From positions 229,457 through 293,456 of the forward strand of contig NZ_JAAIKB010000007.1 of the NCBI RefSeq assembly GCF_011040385.1: a stretch of DNA of 64,000 nt, written 5' to 3'. The translations under genes were made by a program, and so were the position numbers. The notes under the pieces are model-generated. The model saw only the letters and a list, made by a program, of their open reading frames with translations. It made no database searches and was not told where the DNA came from. This document shows positions 40,712 through 49,488 of this stretch, piece by piece. This DNA is from Falsiroseomonas algicola (GTDB lineage Bacteria; Pseudomonadota; Alphaproteobacteria; Acetobacterales; Acetobacteraceae). Within the stretch, counting starts at the first letter, position 1. The number at the start of each line of letters is the position of its first letter.

Positions 40712-41272
40712 TCAGCGGGAGGTGGGGGAGGGGGCGCCGACCGTGTTGTTGGCGCCGCCACCAAGGCCCGGGCCGAGGCGGCCGAGATTGCCGAAGAGCT
40801 GCTGCAGCAGCGTCCGGTCATTGCCCGGGGAGGGCGTGACGCGGCTCACGACCCGGACGTCTCGCGCATCGTCCTGGCCGAGCCGCCTGATCTCCCGCAC
40901 CGTGCCGCGGCCGTCGAACATCACGGCGATCACGCGCTGATCCTCCAGCGCCAGGGTCCGGCCCGGCGGCTGCCGGGTGACGCCGCTGATGTAGTACCAG
41001 GCGCCATCGTCGAAGGTGCCGGTGGTGGAGGGCGAACCGAGCAGCGCCTCCACATCCGCGCGGGAGGACACGCCGACGGTGATCTGCGACAGCGTCTCCT
41101 CATCCACCTGGTGGCCGCGGAGGGTGCGGGGGCTTTCGAACAGGCCGCCGCCCGGCACGCTGGGCAGCCAGGAGCAGCCTCCCGCGGCAAGCAGGGCGGC
41201 AAGCCCCAGGGCAGCGCCGAACCCGCGCGCGGGGCGACGCGAAACGTTGACCGGGTGGCGGTGGCGCTCCAT
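40712..41272 (-). CDS. bamE: Outer-membrane assembly lipoprotein BamE (SmpA/OmlA)
   Basis: BamE is an accessory lipoprotein of the BAM machine that inserts beta-barrel proteins. The 186-residue product has a lipoprotein signal with lipobox LAAGGC (Cys33), then the SmpA/OmlA domain: LSQITVGVSSRADVEALLGSPS and WYYISG. The last 40 residues are a Gly/Asn-rich tail, longer than in E. coli. It is divergent from the bc1 chaperone gene, a common alphaproteobacterial arrangement. No strong RBS precedes the ATG. Confidence 0.88.
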   Translation of the reverse strand: MERHRHPVNVSRRPARGFGAALGLAALLAAGGCSWLPSVPGGGLFESPRTLRGHQVDEETLSQITVGVSSRADVEALLGSPSTTGTFDDGAWYYISGVTRQPPGRTLALEDQRVIAVMFDGRGTVREIRRLGQDDARDVRVVSRVTPSPGNDRTLLQQLFGNLGRLGPGLGGGANNTVGAPSPTSR

Positions 41273-41394
41273 GTGGGCGGTATTCCACCCCCGCGCGGCG
41301 CGGTCAACGGCCCCGGCCCTTCCTGGCCGGCCTGGCGCCGGCATGGGGGGCGGCCGATCCGCCAATGGGGGCGGCATCGCGATCGGAGCTGCCC

Positions 41395-41949
41395 ATGGGC
41401 CTGTTCGGCCTCTTCACCCGCCGGCCGCATGAGCGCGCCGGATTCGCGCTGTATGGCGCGGCGGTCGGCGCGGCGCGCCAGCCCGTCTATTTCGACCGGC
41501 TGGGCGTGCCGGACACGCTGGATGGACGGTTCGACCTCGTCTCCTTCCATGTGGCGCTGCTGATCAACCGCCTGCGCCATGATTCTGACGCGGAGGGTCC
41601 GAAGCTCGCCCAGGCGGTGTTCGATGCCATGTTCGCCGACATGGACGTGAACCTGCGGGAGATGGGGGTGGGCGACCTCGTCGTCGGCAAGCGCGTCAAG
41701 AAGATGTGGGAAGCCTTCCACGGCCGCGCGGCGGCCTACGAATCCGCCTTCGAGTCGGATGACCTGCCGGCGCTGGCGGAGGCGCTGGCCCGCAACGTCT
41801 GGCGCGGCGAGGCTCCCGCCGGCGCGGCGGTGGAGCTCGCGGCCCAGGCGGGCCGCATCCGGGCTGCGCTCGCCGCGCAGCCCCTGGCCGCGCTGCTGAA
41901 GGGCGAGGTCCGCTTCCCGCCCGCGCCGCCGGAGGCGGTGGCGGCATGA
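41395..41949 (+). CDS. Ubiquinol-cytochrome c chaperone family protein
   Basis: The 184-residue product belongs to the UQCC1/CBP3 family, whose mitochondrial members assist cytochrome b in complex III assembly. Family features are YGAAVGAARQPVYFDRLGVPDTLDGRFDL, VFDAMFADMDVNLREMGVGD and KMWEAFHGR. The ATG follows GGAG with six bases of spacing; an earlier in-frame start at 41365 is unsupported. The stop overlaps the DUF177 gene as ATGA. This pairing is typical of alphaproteobacteria. Confidence 0.9.
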   Translation: MGLFGLFTRRPHERAGFALYGAAVGAARQPVYFDRLGVPDTLDGRFDLVSFHVALLINRLRHDSDAEGPKLAQAVFDAMFADMDVNLREMGVGDLVVGKRVKKMWEAFHGRAAAYESAFESDDLPALAEALARNVWRGEAPAGAAVELAAQAGRIRAALAAQPLAALLKGEVRFPPAPPEAVAA

Positions 41950-42494
41950 GCATGGCCCCGGAATTTGCCCGCCCCTACCGCCTAGGCAATGAGCCGAAGT
42001 CGGTGGAACTGGTGGCGACGGAAGCCGAATGCGCGGCGCTGGCGCGGCGCTTCGGGATCCTGGGAATCGCGCGCTTCACGGCAAGCTTGTCCCTGGCGGC
42101 GGAGACGGGCGGCACGGTGCGCGCCCGCGGCCGCATCCGCGCGGCGGTGACGCAGGAATGCATCGTGACGCTCGATCCGGTGGACCAGGCGGTCGATGCG
42201 GCGGTCGATCTCCGCATCCTGCCCGATGGCGTGCCGCCCACGGATGACGACCCCGACAGCCCCGATGAGATCGAGAGCGCGGGCGGCTTCATCGACCTCG
42301 GCGAGGCGATGGCGGAGCAGCTCGCACTGGCGCTCGACCCCTATCCCAGGCGCCCGGATGCCGCGCTTCCGCCCGAGTTGGATGCAACGGGGCTGGACGC
42401 GGAGGCGCCGGCGGCGCAAAGAGCGGCGGTGACGACGCCGGGGGAGTCCCGCCCCAACCCCTTTGCCGCGCTGGCAAGGTTGAAGCGGGATTGA
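41946..42494 (+). CDS. DUF177 (YceD-like) protein
   Basis: The 182-residue member of the YceD/DUF177 family contains the conserved block RARGRIRAAVTQECIVTLDPVDQAVDA. Family members are linked to 23S rRNA maturation and nearly always precede rpmF, as here. The C-terminus (PNPFAALARLKRD) is the usual family tail. It overlaps the chaperone gene by 4 bp, and 92 bp separate it from rpmF. Confidence 0.88.
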   Translation: MSMAPEFARPYRLGNEPKSVELVATEAECAALARRFGILGIARFTASLSLAAETGGTVRARGRIRAAVTQECIVTLDPVDQAVDAAVDLRILPDGVPPTDDDPDSPDEIESAGGFIDLGEAMAEQLALALDPYPRRPDAALPPELDATGLDAEAPAAQRAAVTTPGESRPNPFAALARLKRD

Positions 42495-42586
42495 TTCCCC
42501 CGGATCGCTTGCGCCCACTCGGAGCCGGTGGTAATGCCGCCGGCCCCATCTGCTTTTCAGATTGTTGACGAGAAAGGCTCGGCACC

Positions 42587-42787
42587 ATGGCCGTTCCGAA
42601 GAAGAAGGTTTCGCCCTCCCGCCGCGGCATGCGCCGCAGCCATGAGGCGCTGACGGCGGTTGCGAGCCTGGAATGCTCCAATTGCGGTGAGCTGAAGCGT
42701 CCCCACCACGTCTGCTCCCATTGCGGCCATTATGACGGCCGTGAGGTGATGGCGGCGGACAAGGCCAAGGGTGTCATCCGCGTCTGA
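42587..42787 (+). CDS. rpmF: 50S ribosomal protein L32
   Basis: L32 is a small protein of the large ribosomal subunit. The 66-residue sequence starts [20 protein letters not shown], and the zinc-ribbon cysteines are present ([18 protein letters not shown]). AGAAAGG lies upstream. It opens the lipid-synthesis run plsX-fabH, a conserved grouping. Confidence 0.98.
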   Translation: MAVPKKKVSPSRRGMRRSHEALTAVASLECSNCGELKRPHHVCSHCGHYDGREVMAADKAKGVIRV

Positions 42788-42832
42788 TCGGGTTGCCGGG
42801 CTGATGCCGATGCGGCGAAGGGTCGGATCCTG

Positions 42833-43900
42833 ATGGCGAAGGCCGTTGCGGCACGCGGAAGCGGGGAATTCGCCCTGGCAATTGATGCCATGGGCGGGGA
42901 CCACGCACCGGAGTCCGTGCTGGACGGGCTGGAACTGGCTGCGGAGCGTCATCCGCAGGCGCGCTTCCTGCTCGTGGGTGATGAAGCTCGGCTCGGCGCG
43001 CTGCTGGCGCGTCGGCCCCGCGCGGCCAAGGCGTGCAGCCTGCGCCACGCGCCGGAATCCATCCCCGGTGACATGAAGCCCACCGCGGCGCTGCGCGTCC
43101 GCGGATCCTCCATGCGCGGCGCCATCGATGCGGTCGCGAATGGGGAGGCTTCGGGCGTCGTCTCCGCCGGCAATACCGGCGCGCTGATGGCGCTGGCCAA
43201 GATCGTCGTGAAGACCCTGCCGGAGATCGACCGGCCGGCGCTGGCGGCCATCGGCCCCTCGGCGCGCGGCGACGTCGTCATGCTCGACCTCGGCGCCAAT
43301 GTGCAGTGCGATGCCCGCAACCTGGTCGAGTTCGCCGTCATGGGCGATGCCTTCGCCCGCGCCGTGCTCGGGCTGACGGAGCCGACGCTCGGCCTGCTGA
43401 ATGTCGGGTCGGAGGAGCTGAAGGGCGACGAGCGGGTGCGCCAGGCGGCGGAGACGCTGCGGGACAGCCATATCGGCGCCAATTTCCGCGGCTTCGTCGA
43501 AGGCCATGACATCGCCGCCGGCACGGTGGACGTGATCGTCACCGATGGCTTCACCGGCAATGTCGCGCTGAAGACCGGGGAGGGCGCGCTGAAGCTGATG
43601 CGCGACCTGCTGCGCCAGGTCTTCACCAGTTCCATCCCCGCGCGCGTCGGCTACCTGCTGGCGCGGCCCGCGCTCGATCGTCTCCGCGAATGGATGGATC
43701 CCCGCCGCTACAACGGCGCGGTGCTCATCGGCCTGAACGGCGTCGTGGTGAAGAGCCATGGCGGCACGGATGGCGTCGGCTTCGCCCATGCCGTGGACGT
43801 CGCCATGGACATGGTCACGCACCGCTTCAACGAACGGATCCAGGAGGGGCTGGCGCGCCTCTCGGAGACCACGCCGCGCGTCGCGGCCACCCCGCGCTGA
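42833..43900 (+). CDS. plsX: Phosphate acyltransferase PlsX
   Basis: PlsX makes acyl-phosphate from acyl-ACP as the first step of phospholipid synthesis with PlsY. The 355-residue product shows the family motifs LAIDAMGGDHAPESVLDGLE, SSMRGAIDAVANGEASGVVSAGNTGALMA, MLDLGANVQCDARNLVEFAVMG and VIVTDGFTGNVALKTGEG. The usual order before fabH is kept, with a 46-base gap. Confidence 0.97.
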   Translation: MAKAVAARGSGEFALAIDAMGGDHAPESVLDGLELAAERHPQARFLLVGDEARLGALLARRPRAAKACSLRHAPESIPGDMKPTAALRVRGSSMRGAIDAVANGEASGVVSAGNTGALMALAKIVVKTLPEIDRPALAAIGPSARGDVVMLDLGANVQCDARNLVEFAVMGDAFARAVLGLTEPTLGLLNVGSEELKGDERVRQAAETLRDSHIGANFRGFVEGHDIAAGTVDVIVTDGFTGNVALKTGEGALKLMRDLLRQVFTSSIPARVGYLLARPALDRLREWMDPRRYNGAVLIGLNGVVVKSHGGTDGVGFAHAVDVAMDMVTHRFNERIQEGLARLSETTPRVAATPR

Positions 43901-43946
43901 TACGCGGGCGACCCAGACCCATTCGGCCCTGAGGGGGGAACGCGCG

Positions 43947-44912
43947 ATGCGCGCCGTGATCGTCGGCACCGGCGGCTACCTGCCGGAACGGGCCGTGACC
44001 AATGAGGAACTGGCGGCGGAGAAGGGACTCGATACCTCCGACAGCTGGATCCGGGAGCGTACCGGCATCGGCCAGCGCCACTTCGCCGCGGATGGCGAGA
44101 CGGCGTCCGCCATGGGCGCCGCCGCCTGCCGGGCCGCGCTGGCGCAGGGCGGCGCGGATGTGTCGGAGGTGGACTGCATCATCGTCGCGACGGCGACGCC
44201 GGACAGCGCCTTCCCCTCCACCGCGGCGCGCATCCAGGGGGCGCTCGGCGTCACCCGCGGCATGGCCTTCGACGTGGCGGCCGCCTGCACCGGCTTCATC
44301 TACGCGCTCGGCATTGCCGATGCGCTGATCCGCACCGGCCAGGCGCGCGGCGTGCTGGTGGTCGGCACGGAAGTCTATTCCCGCATCCTGGACTGGTCGG
44401 ACCGCGGCACCTGCGTGCTGTTCGGCGACGGCGCCGGCGCCGTCTTCCTGCGGGCCGGCAATCCCGCGGCCGGGGATGGCCTGCTCTCGACCCACATGCA
44501 CGCCGATGGCCGCTTCGGGGACATCCTGAACGTCGATGGCGGCGCGGGCTCCACCGGCGGCACCGGCGTGGTCCGGATGGCGGGGCGGGAAGTGTTCAAG
44601 CACGCCGTCACCAAGCTGGCCTCGGCGGTGGATGAGGCGCTGGCCGCCAATGGCCTCGACCAGTCCGCGGTTGCCTGGCTGGTGCCGCACCAGGCGAATG
44701 TCCGGATCATCGAGGCCATGGGCAAGAAGCTCGGCCTGCCGCTCGACCGCGTGGTGATCACGGTGGACCGCCACGCCAATACCTCCGCCGCCTCCATCCC
44801 GCTGGCGCTGGCAGAGGCGACGCGGGACGGGCGCATCAAGTCGGGCGACCTGGTGCTGATGGAAGCGATCGGCGGCGGGCTGACCTGGGGCGCGGCGCTG
44901 GCGCGCTTCTGA
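43947..44912 (+). CDS. fabH: 3-Oxoacyl-ACP synthase III
   Basis: FabH starts fatty-acid synthesis by condensing acetyl-CoA with malonyl-ACP. The 321-residue enzyme has the catalytic triad: Cys114 in AAACTGF, His248 in VPHQAN and Asn in RHANTSAASIP. The ATG sits well inside a longer open frame; GAGGGGGGAA lies 5-10 bases upstream of it and supports the choice. Confidence 0.97.
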   Translation: MRAVIVGTGGYLPERAVTNEELAAEKGLDTSDSWIRERTGIGQRHFAADGETASAMGAAACRAALAQGGADVSEVDCIIVATATPDSAFPSTAARIQGALGVTRGMAFDVAAACTGFIYALGIADALIRTGQARGVLVVGTEVYSRILDWSDRGTCVLFGDGAGAVFLRAGNPAAGDGLLSTHMHADGRFGDILNVDGGAGSTGGTGVVRMAGREVFKHAVTKLASAVDEALAANGLDQSAVAWLVPHQANVRIIEAMGKKLGLPLDRVVITVDRHANTSAASIPLALAEATRDGRIKSGDLVLMEAIGGGLTWGAALARF

Positions 44913-44995
44913 CGATAGATTAACCATTTCAGCCTCTTGGCGCGCGATCCTGCCGACCCGCGCGAAGTGGCGCACGGTCGCGTGAAACCCCATGG

Positions 44996-45024
44996 TTGAC
45001 GCCCCCTGCGGATACCGGTTTTCT
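44996..45024 (+). promoter_or_regulatory. Candidate sigma-70 type promoter for ihfA
   Basis: TTGACG (44996-45001) and TTTTCT (45019-45024) are separated by 17 bases and lie 36-64 bases before the ihfA ATG. The -35 box is near-consensus; the -10 box is weak, as is common in this GC range. Confidence 0.5.
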
Positions 45025-45059
45025 AGCGCGATGAATGGCTTGCAGGGGCCTGTTGCGCC

Positions 45060-45377
45060 ATGACGACGATGACCCGCGCGCATCTCGCGGAGGCGATCTA
45101 CACGCAGGTCGGTCTCTCCCGGAACGAGAGTGCCGCCCTGCTGGAAACCGTGCTGGAGAAGATGTCGGCGGCGCTGGAGGCCGGCGAGCCGGTGAAGATC
45201 TCCGCCTTCGGCTCCTTCGTCGTGCGGCAGAAGGGCAAGCGCGTCGGCCGCAATCCCAAGACCGGAGTCGAGGTGCCGATCCAGCCCCGCAAGGTGCTGG
45301 CCTTCCGGCCCTCCCACGTCCTCAAGGCGCGCCTCAACCCCGGCCAGGCGGTCGAATCGGGCGGCGACGACGAATGA
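45060..45377 (+). CDS. ihfA: Integration host factor subunit alpha
   Basis: IHF is a DNA-bending nucleoid protein; the alpha chain pairs with IhfB. The 105-residue product has the DNABII signature (GFGxFxxRxKxxRxGRNPKTG as [20 protein letters not shown]) and [15 protein letters not shown] at the C-terminus. Location after fabH and before a MerR gene is the alphaproteobacterial standard and argues for IHF-alpha rather than HU. Another ATG nine bases downstream is a possible start. Confidence 0.94.
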   Translation: MTTMTRAHLAEAIYTQVGLSRNESAALLETVLEKMSAALEAGEPVKISAFGSFVVRQKGKRVGRNPKTGVEVPIQPRKVLAFRPSHVLKARLNPGQAVESGGDDE

Positions 45378-45790
45378 GCGATGACAGCGCGGATGCCGAG
45401 GGGCGCGCGCGGCCGCGCAAGGCGCCCACGGCCTTCCGCACCATCAGCGAGGTCGCGGACGACCTGCAGATCCCCCAGCATGTGCTGCGATTCTGGGAAA
45501 CCAAGTTCCCCCAGCTGAAGCCGCTGAAGCGCGGCGGCGGGCGCCGCTACTACCGGCCGGAGGATATCGGCCTGCTGAAGCGGATCAGCGACCTGCTCTA
45601 CACTCAGGGCTACACCATCAAGGGCGTGCAGCGCCTGCTGCGCGAGGGCGGCATCGAGGAGGCCGGCGGCGCCCCCGAACTGCCGCTGGGCGACCTGGAC
45701 GAGGCCGATGCGCCCGAGCCGGTGCGGGAGGCGCTGGATGCGCTGGAACGCCTGGCGCATGAACTCCGGGCCCTGGCCGCGCGGGGCTAG
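45374..45790 (+). CDS. MerR-family transcriptional regulator
   Basis: The 138-residue protein has an N-terminal winged helix of the MerR type ([30 protein letters not shown], then [18 protein letters not shown]). No effector-binding cysteines are seen, and the C-terminus (about 95-138) is an acidic helix. It overlaps the ihfA stop as ATGA. This pair is conserved in alphaproteobacteria; its target is unknown. Confidence 0.9.
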   Translation: MSDDSADAEGRARPRKAPTAFRTISEVADDLQIPQHVLRFWETKFPQLKPLKRGGGRRYYRPEDIGLLKRISDLLYTQGYTIKGVQRLLREGGIEEAGGAPELPLGDLDEADAPEPVREALDALERLAHELRALAARG

Positions 45791-45808
45791 GCCCGCGCGC
45801 GCATCTCC

Positions 45809-46840
45809 ATGAAGGCAATTCGCAAGCTGGCGCCGGCCCCTGGCCTGCTGCTCTGCGACGTTCCGCCGCCGCCCCGGCCGGGGCCGGGCGAGGTGCTGGT
45901 CCAGGTGGAGGCCGCCGGCATCTGCGGCAGCGACCTGCATATCGAGGACTGGTCGGGCGGCTACGAGTTCGTCACCGCCGCCATGCCCGTGACGCTCGGC
46001 CATGAACTGGCGGGGAGGGTCGCCGAATCTAGCGATCCCGCGCTGGCGGTGGGGACGCGGGTCGTCGTCATCCCCTCCGTCACCTGCGGCGTCTGCGCGG
46101 CCTGCCAGGGGGGTGACCCCGATCGCTGCATCGACCGGCGGGGCATCGGCATGACACGGGATGGCGGCTTCGCGCCCCTCGTCCTGGCGCCTGCCCGCAA
46201 CTGCCTGGCCATCCCGGAGGACTTCGACCCCGCCATCGCCGCGCTGACGGAGCCGCTGGTGATCGGCGCCCGCGCCGTCTCCGTGGGCGGCGTGGGGCAG
46301 GGGGATCGCGTGCTGGTCCTCGGCCCCGGCGCCATCGGCCAGGCCATCGCGCTGATGGCGCGGGAGGCCGGGGCGGCGGAGGTCACCATCGCCGGGCGGG
46401 ACGACGGCCCGCGCTTCGCCGTGCTCGAACGCCTGGGCTTCGACCGGCTCCGGGAGGTGGGTGACCAGGGCCTCGCCCACCTTGCCGAGGGAGGCCGCTT
46501 CGACGTGGTGTTCGAGGCGGTGGGCCTGCCCACCCTGGTCGCCGCGGCGCTGCCCCTGCTGCGGCGGGAGGGCGTGCTGGTCATCGCCGGCATCCATGCC
46601 CGCCCGGCCGAGATCCCGCTCAACACCGTGGTGCGGGAACAGCTCCAGCTCCGCGGCACGAATCGCGGCAAGTCAGCGGATTGGCGCCGGACCCTCGACT
46701 TCGTCCTCCGCCAGGGCAGCGCGCTGGCGCCCATGGTCACGCACCGCCTGCCGCTCCGGCGCGGGCTGGAAGGCTTCGCGCTGACGCGGCGGCGGGAAGC
46801 GACGAAGGTGGTGCTGATGCCCGAGCCCGACGATGCCTGA
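45809..46840 (+). CDS. Zinc-dependent medium-chain dehydrogenase
   Basis: The 343-residue alcohol/polyol dehydrogenase has catalytic-zinc ligands in AGICGSDLHIED and LGHELAGRV, and structural-zinc cysteines in SVTCGVCAACQGGDPDRC. The NAD-binding Rossmann fold reads VLVLGPGAIGQAIALMAREAGA. It resembles sorbitol/threonine dehydrogenase relatives. It begins a three-gene unit: the next gene overlaps by 8 bp. Substrate unknown, a sugar or sugar alcohol being likely given the aldo/keto reductase partner. Confidence 0.9.
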   Translation: MKAIRKLAPAPGLLLCDVPPPPRPGPGEVLVQVEAAGICGSDLHIEDWSGGYEFVTAAMPVTLGHELAGRVAESSDPALAVGTRVVVIPSVTCGVCAACQGGDPDRCIDRRGIGMTRDGGFAPLVLAPARNCLAIPEDFDPAIAALTEPLVIGARAVSVGGVGQGDRVLVLGPGAIGQAIALMAREAGAAEVTIAGRDDGPRFAVLERLGFDRLREVGDQGLAHLAEGGRFDVVFEAVGLPTLVAAALPLLRREGVLVIAGIHARPAEIPLNTVVREQLQLRGTNRGKSADWRRTLDFVLRQGSALAPMVTHRLPLRRGLEGFALTRRREATKVVLMPEPDDA

Positions 46841-47480
46841 GCGCGGCTTCCTCGCCCTCTGGAACGACCTCGCCCCGGGGCGGGAGGCCGAGTACGAGGA
46901 ATGGCACGCCCGCGAGCACCTGCCGGAGCGCGTCGCCGCCCCCGGCTTCCTTGCCGGCCGCCGCTACCGCGACGCCGCGCACCCCACCCATCGCTGGTTC
47001 ACGCTCTACGAGGTCGAGTCCCTGGCGGCGCTCGACACGCCGGAATACCGCGACCTGCTGGCCAATCCGACGCCCTGGTCGGCCTCCATGCGCCCGGATT
47101 TCCGCGCCTTCCTCCGCGCGCCGTGCCGGGAGGTGGCGCGGGCCGGCCATGGCTTCGGCGCGGCGCTGGCCGTGCTGCGGCTGGCCGATCCGGCGGGAAT
47201 CGAGGTGGCGGCGCTGGCGGCCCGGCCCGGGCTGGTCGCCGCGCGGCTCGGCCTGCGCGCTGCCGAGGCTGGCCCCGCCCATCGCCTCGGCGCCGGCGCG
47301 TCGGAGGAAAGCGTGGCCGCCGTGCTGCTGCTGGAGGCGCAGGACCGTGACGCGGCGGCCGCCGCGCTGCGGGCGATCGGCCGGGGCGGCGACGTCTACG
47401 ACCTGCTCTTCGCCTTTCCCGGCACCAGCCCTGACGAAAGGGCGGCGCATCGCCGGCCCCACTGGAAGCCCCCCGCATGA
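46833..47480 (+). CDS. Unknown protein with ferredoxin-like (EthD/Dabb-like) repeats
   Basis: The 215-residue protein resembles EthD-like or DUF4286-type alpha/beta-barrel folds: GFLALWNDLAPGREAEYEEWHAREHLPERVAAPGFLAGRRYR is a pattern seen in such domains (shown here only as landmarks near residues 5-46). A second, weaker domain follows from about 105. There is no signal peptide. Overlaps on both sides with the dehydrogenase (8 bp) and the reductase (4 bp) mean it is co-translated with them, so a role in the same pathway is likely. Confidence 0.65.
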   Translation: MPERGFLALWNDLAPGREAEYEEWHAREHLPERVAAPGFLAGRRYRDAAHPTHRWFTLYEVESLAALDTPEYRDLLANPTPWSASMRPDFRAFLRAPCREVARAGHGFGAALAVLRLADPAGIEVAALAARPGLVAARLGLRAAEAGPAHRLGAGASEESVAAVLLLEAQDRDAAAAALRAIGRGGDVYDLLFAFPGTSPDERAAHRRPHWKPPA

Positions 47481-48430
47481 ACGCAACCGACCGCACCCCC
47501 TTCGGCGCCACGGGCCTGATGATGTCCCGCCTCGGCATCGGCGGTGGGTCCTTGGCCAGCGCGGCCGGGGAGGCGGGGGTGAAGGCCGTGGTCGACGCCG
47601 CCTGGGACGCCGGCCTGCGCTACTTCGACACCGCCGCCTACTACGCCGGGGGCGAGAGCGAGCGGCGCCTTGGCCTGGCGCTCCGGGACCGGCCGAGGGA
47701 CGCCTATGTCCTGGGCACCAAGACGGGCCGCTACCTGCTGCCGGACGGCACGGATCGATTCGACTACTCCGCCGCCGGGACGGAGGCCACGATCCGGACC
47801 GCGCTGGCGCGCCTGCACACCGATCGCCTCGACCTGGTCTTCATCCATGACGTCCAGCCGAGCCTGCATGGCGAGGCCTATGAGGCCCAGCACGCCATGG
47901 CGCTGAAGGGCGCGCTGCCCGTGCTGCAGCGGCTGAAGGCGGCGGGCGTGATCGGCGCCGTCGGCGTCGCCATGCGCGACCCCTGGCCCATCCTCCGGCT
48001 GCTGAAGGAGGCGCCCTTCGATGCGGTGATGCTCGCCGGCGGCTGCACCCTGCTGCACCAGGAGGCCTGCGAGGCACTGCTGCCGCATTGCGTCGCGACC
48101 GGCACGCCCGTGCTCTTCGCCGCGCCCTTCGAGACGGGGATCCTGGCCACCGGCGCCATCCCCGGCGCCCGCTACCGCTACAAGCCCGCGCCCCAGGACC
48201 TCATGGCCCGCACCGCTGCCATCGAGGCCGCCTGCGCCCGCCACGGCGTCACGCTGGCCGCGGCCGCGATGCGATTCCCGCTGCTGTGCCAGGCGGTGAA
48301 GGGCGTGGTGGTCGGCCACCAGGCGCCGGGGGAACTGGCCCGCAACCTGGCCCTGATGCAGGCGGAGATCCCAGCCGCGCTGTGGGAGGAGTTGCGCGCA
48401 ACCGGGCTGGTCTCGACGCTGCCGCGATGA
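47477..48430 (+). CDS. Aldo/keto reductase, aldose dehydrogenase-like
   Basis: The 317-residue TIM-barrel oxidoreductase has the AKR tetrad elements: Asp and Tyr in YFDTAAYYAGGESERRLG, Lys in LGTKTGRYL, and His in LVFIHDV. The layout is closest to the D-threo-aldose 1-dehydrogenase (fucose/arabinose dehydrogenase) branch, but this is judged by eye. It ends a unit with the two genes upstream, ATGA-coupled to the middle one. Confidence 0.88.
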   Translation: MNATDRTPFGATGLMMSRLGIGGGSLASAAGEAGVKAVVDAAWDAGLRYFDTAAYYAGGESERRLGLALRDRPRDAYVLGTKTGRYLLPDGTDRFDYSAAGTEATIRTALARLHTDRLDLVFIHDVQPSLHGEAYEAQHAMALKGALPVLQRLKAAGVIGAVGVAMRDPWPILRLLKEAPFDAVMLAGGCTLLHQEACEALLPHCVATGTPVLFAAPFETGILATGAIPGARYRYKPAPQDLMARTAAIEAACARHGVTLAAAAMRFPLLCQAVKGVVVGHQAPGELARNLALMQAEIPAALWEELRATGLVSTLPR

Positions 48431-48461
48431 ACGCAACGCCTGCGCCGGTGGGCGCAGCCGG

Positions 48462-49457
48462 TCAGCGTGGCGGTGCGACGAAGTCGATGATCAGGATGTC
48501 GAGGTCCCGGTCCGGCACGAAGTTGCGATAGCGTACCTCGAACCGGCGATCGTCCAGGCGCCGCACGCCGGTTCCGCAAAAGCTGACGATGGATCGGGGG
48601 TCGCCCTTGTCCACCACCAGCCTGAACTCGCCGATCGGCCCGGCCCAGTTGGCGCCCGGTCGCAGCAGGTATTGCAGCCAGACCTCCGCATAGTCCGGGT
48701 CACCGCCCCGACCGGCGAGGCGCCGGTCGAGCGCCGCCAGGAAACCGTCCTCGATGCATTGCCGCTGCTGCTGCTCCCGGAACTCCGGCGTGCCGCGCAG
48801 GGCGGGGGCAAGCGCGCCGCCGATCCGGCCGCCCACCACCGGCCGATAGCTGTGCTCAACCCGGATGCTCCGCGCGGCCGGGAAGGTCTGGCGCCGCGTG
48901 ACGGTCGTGTGCACCGTCCACAGGGCATCCCAGAGCTGCATCCGCCCGTCGGTGCCGCCGTCGAGGAGCATCTCCTCCCGCACCAGGGCGGCGCGGGCAT
49001 CCGCCGGCAGCCGATTCACGGCAGCGGAGAATTCATCGCCCCGGGCGAGGAGCGACAGGTTGAGCCGCTGCAATCGCGCGGTGATGTCCTGGCCCCGGAA
49101 GCTGGCCCGCTGGACCAGTTGCAGCTGTGCAGGCTGGCCTTCGACGACCGTGCGGAAATCGAGGTCCGCCGCGAAATCCGGCGCGCGGGCCACGGGACTC
49201 AGCACGATGTCCGGCAGCGGGAAGGCGACCAGCGTCTCGATGTCGCGATCGCTGGTGTTGGTGAAGCGGTACTCGACCCTGACCTGGTCCCGGCTGATGA
49301 ACAATGCCTGCGTGTCGAGCCGGATCGCTTGAGAGCGGACCAGCGTGAGGCCGCCGATGCCGATGGCGGCTTCGCTGTCATTGGCGGTGGCGGGCGCGGC
49401 GAGCAGCACCGAGAGGCCCGCGGCCAGCATCGTCCGGCGGAGCGATCCGCGCTTCAT
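48462..49457 (-). CDS. Exported DUF4424-like protein
   Basis: The 331-residue protein has a Sec signal (MKRGSLRRTMLAAGLSVLLAAPATA, cleavage after ATA) and a mature part beginning NDSEAAIGIGGLTLVRSQAI. The FISRDQVRVEYRFTNTSDRDIETLVAFPLPDI section and the FVPDRDLDILIIDF C-terminus look like the DUF4424 family, a periplasmic beta-rich group of unknown role. I set the start at the ATG directly before the signal peptide; another in-frame ATG lies at 49484. It converges with the aldo/keto reductase gene. Confidence 0.72.
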   Translation of the reverse strand: MKRGSLRRTMLAAGLSVLLAAPATANDSEAAIGIGGLTLVRSQAIRLDTQALFISRDQVRVEYRFTNTSDRDIETLVAFPLPDIVLSPVARAPDFAADLDFRTVVEGQPAQLQLVQRASFRGQDITARLQRLNLSLLARGDEFSAAVNRLPADARAALVREEMLLDGGTDGRMQLWDALWTVHTTVTRRQTFPAARSIRVEHSYRPVVGGRIGGALAPALRGTPEFREQQQRQCIEDGFLAALDRRLAGRGGDPDYAEVWLQYLLRPGANWAGPIGEFRLVVDKGDPRSIVSFCGTGVRRLDDRRFEVRYRNFVPDRDLDILIIDFVAPPR

Positions 49458-49488
49458 CCCGCGCAATCCAGGCAGGATCGCCATCGGT

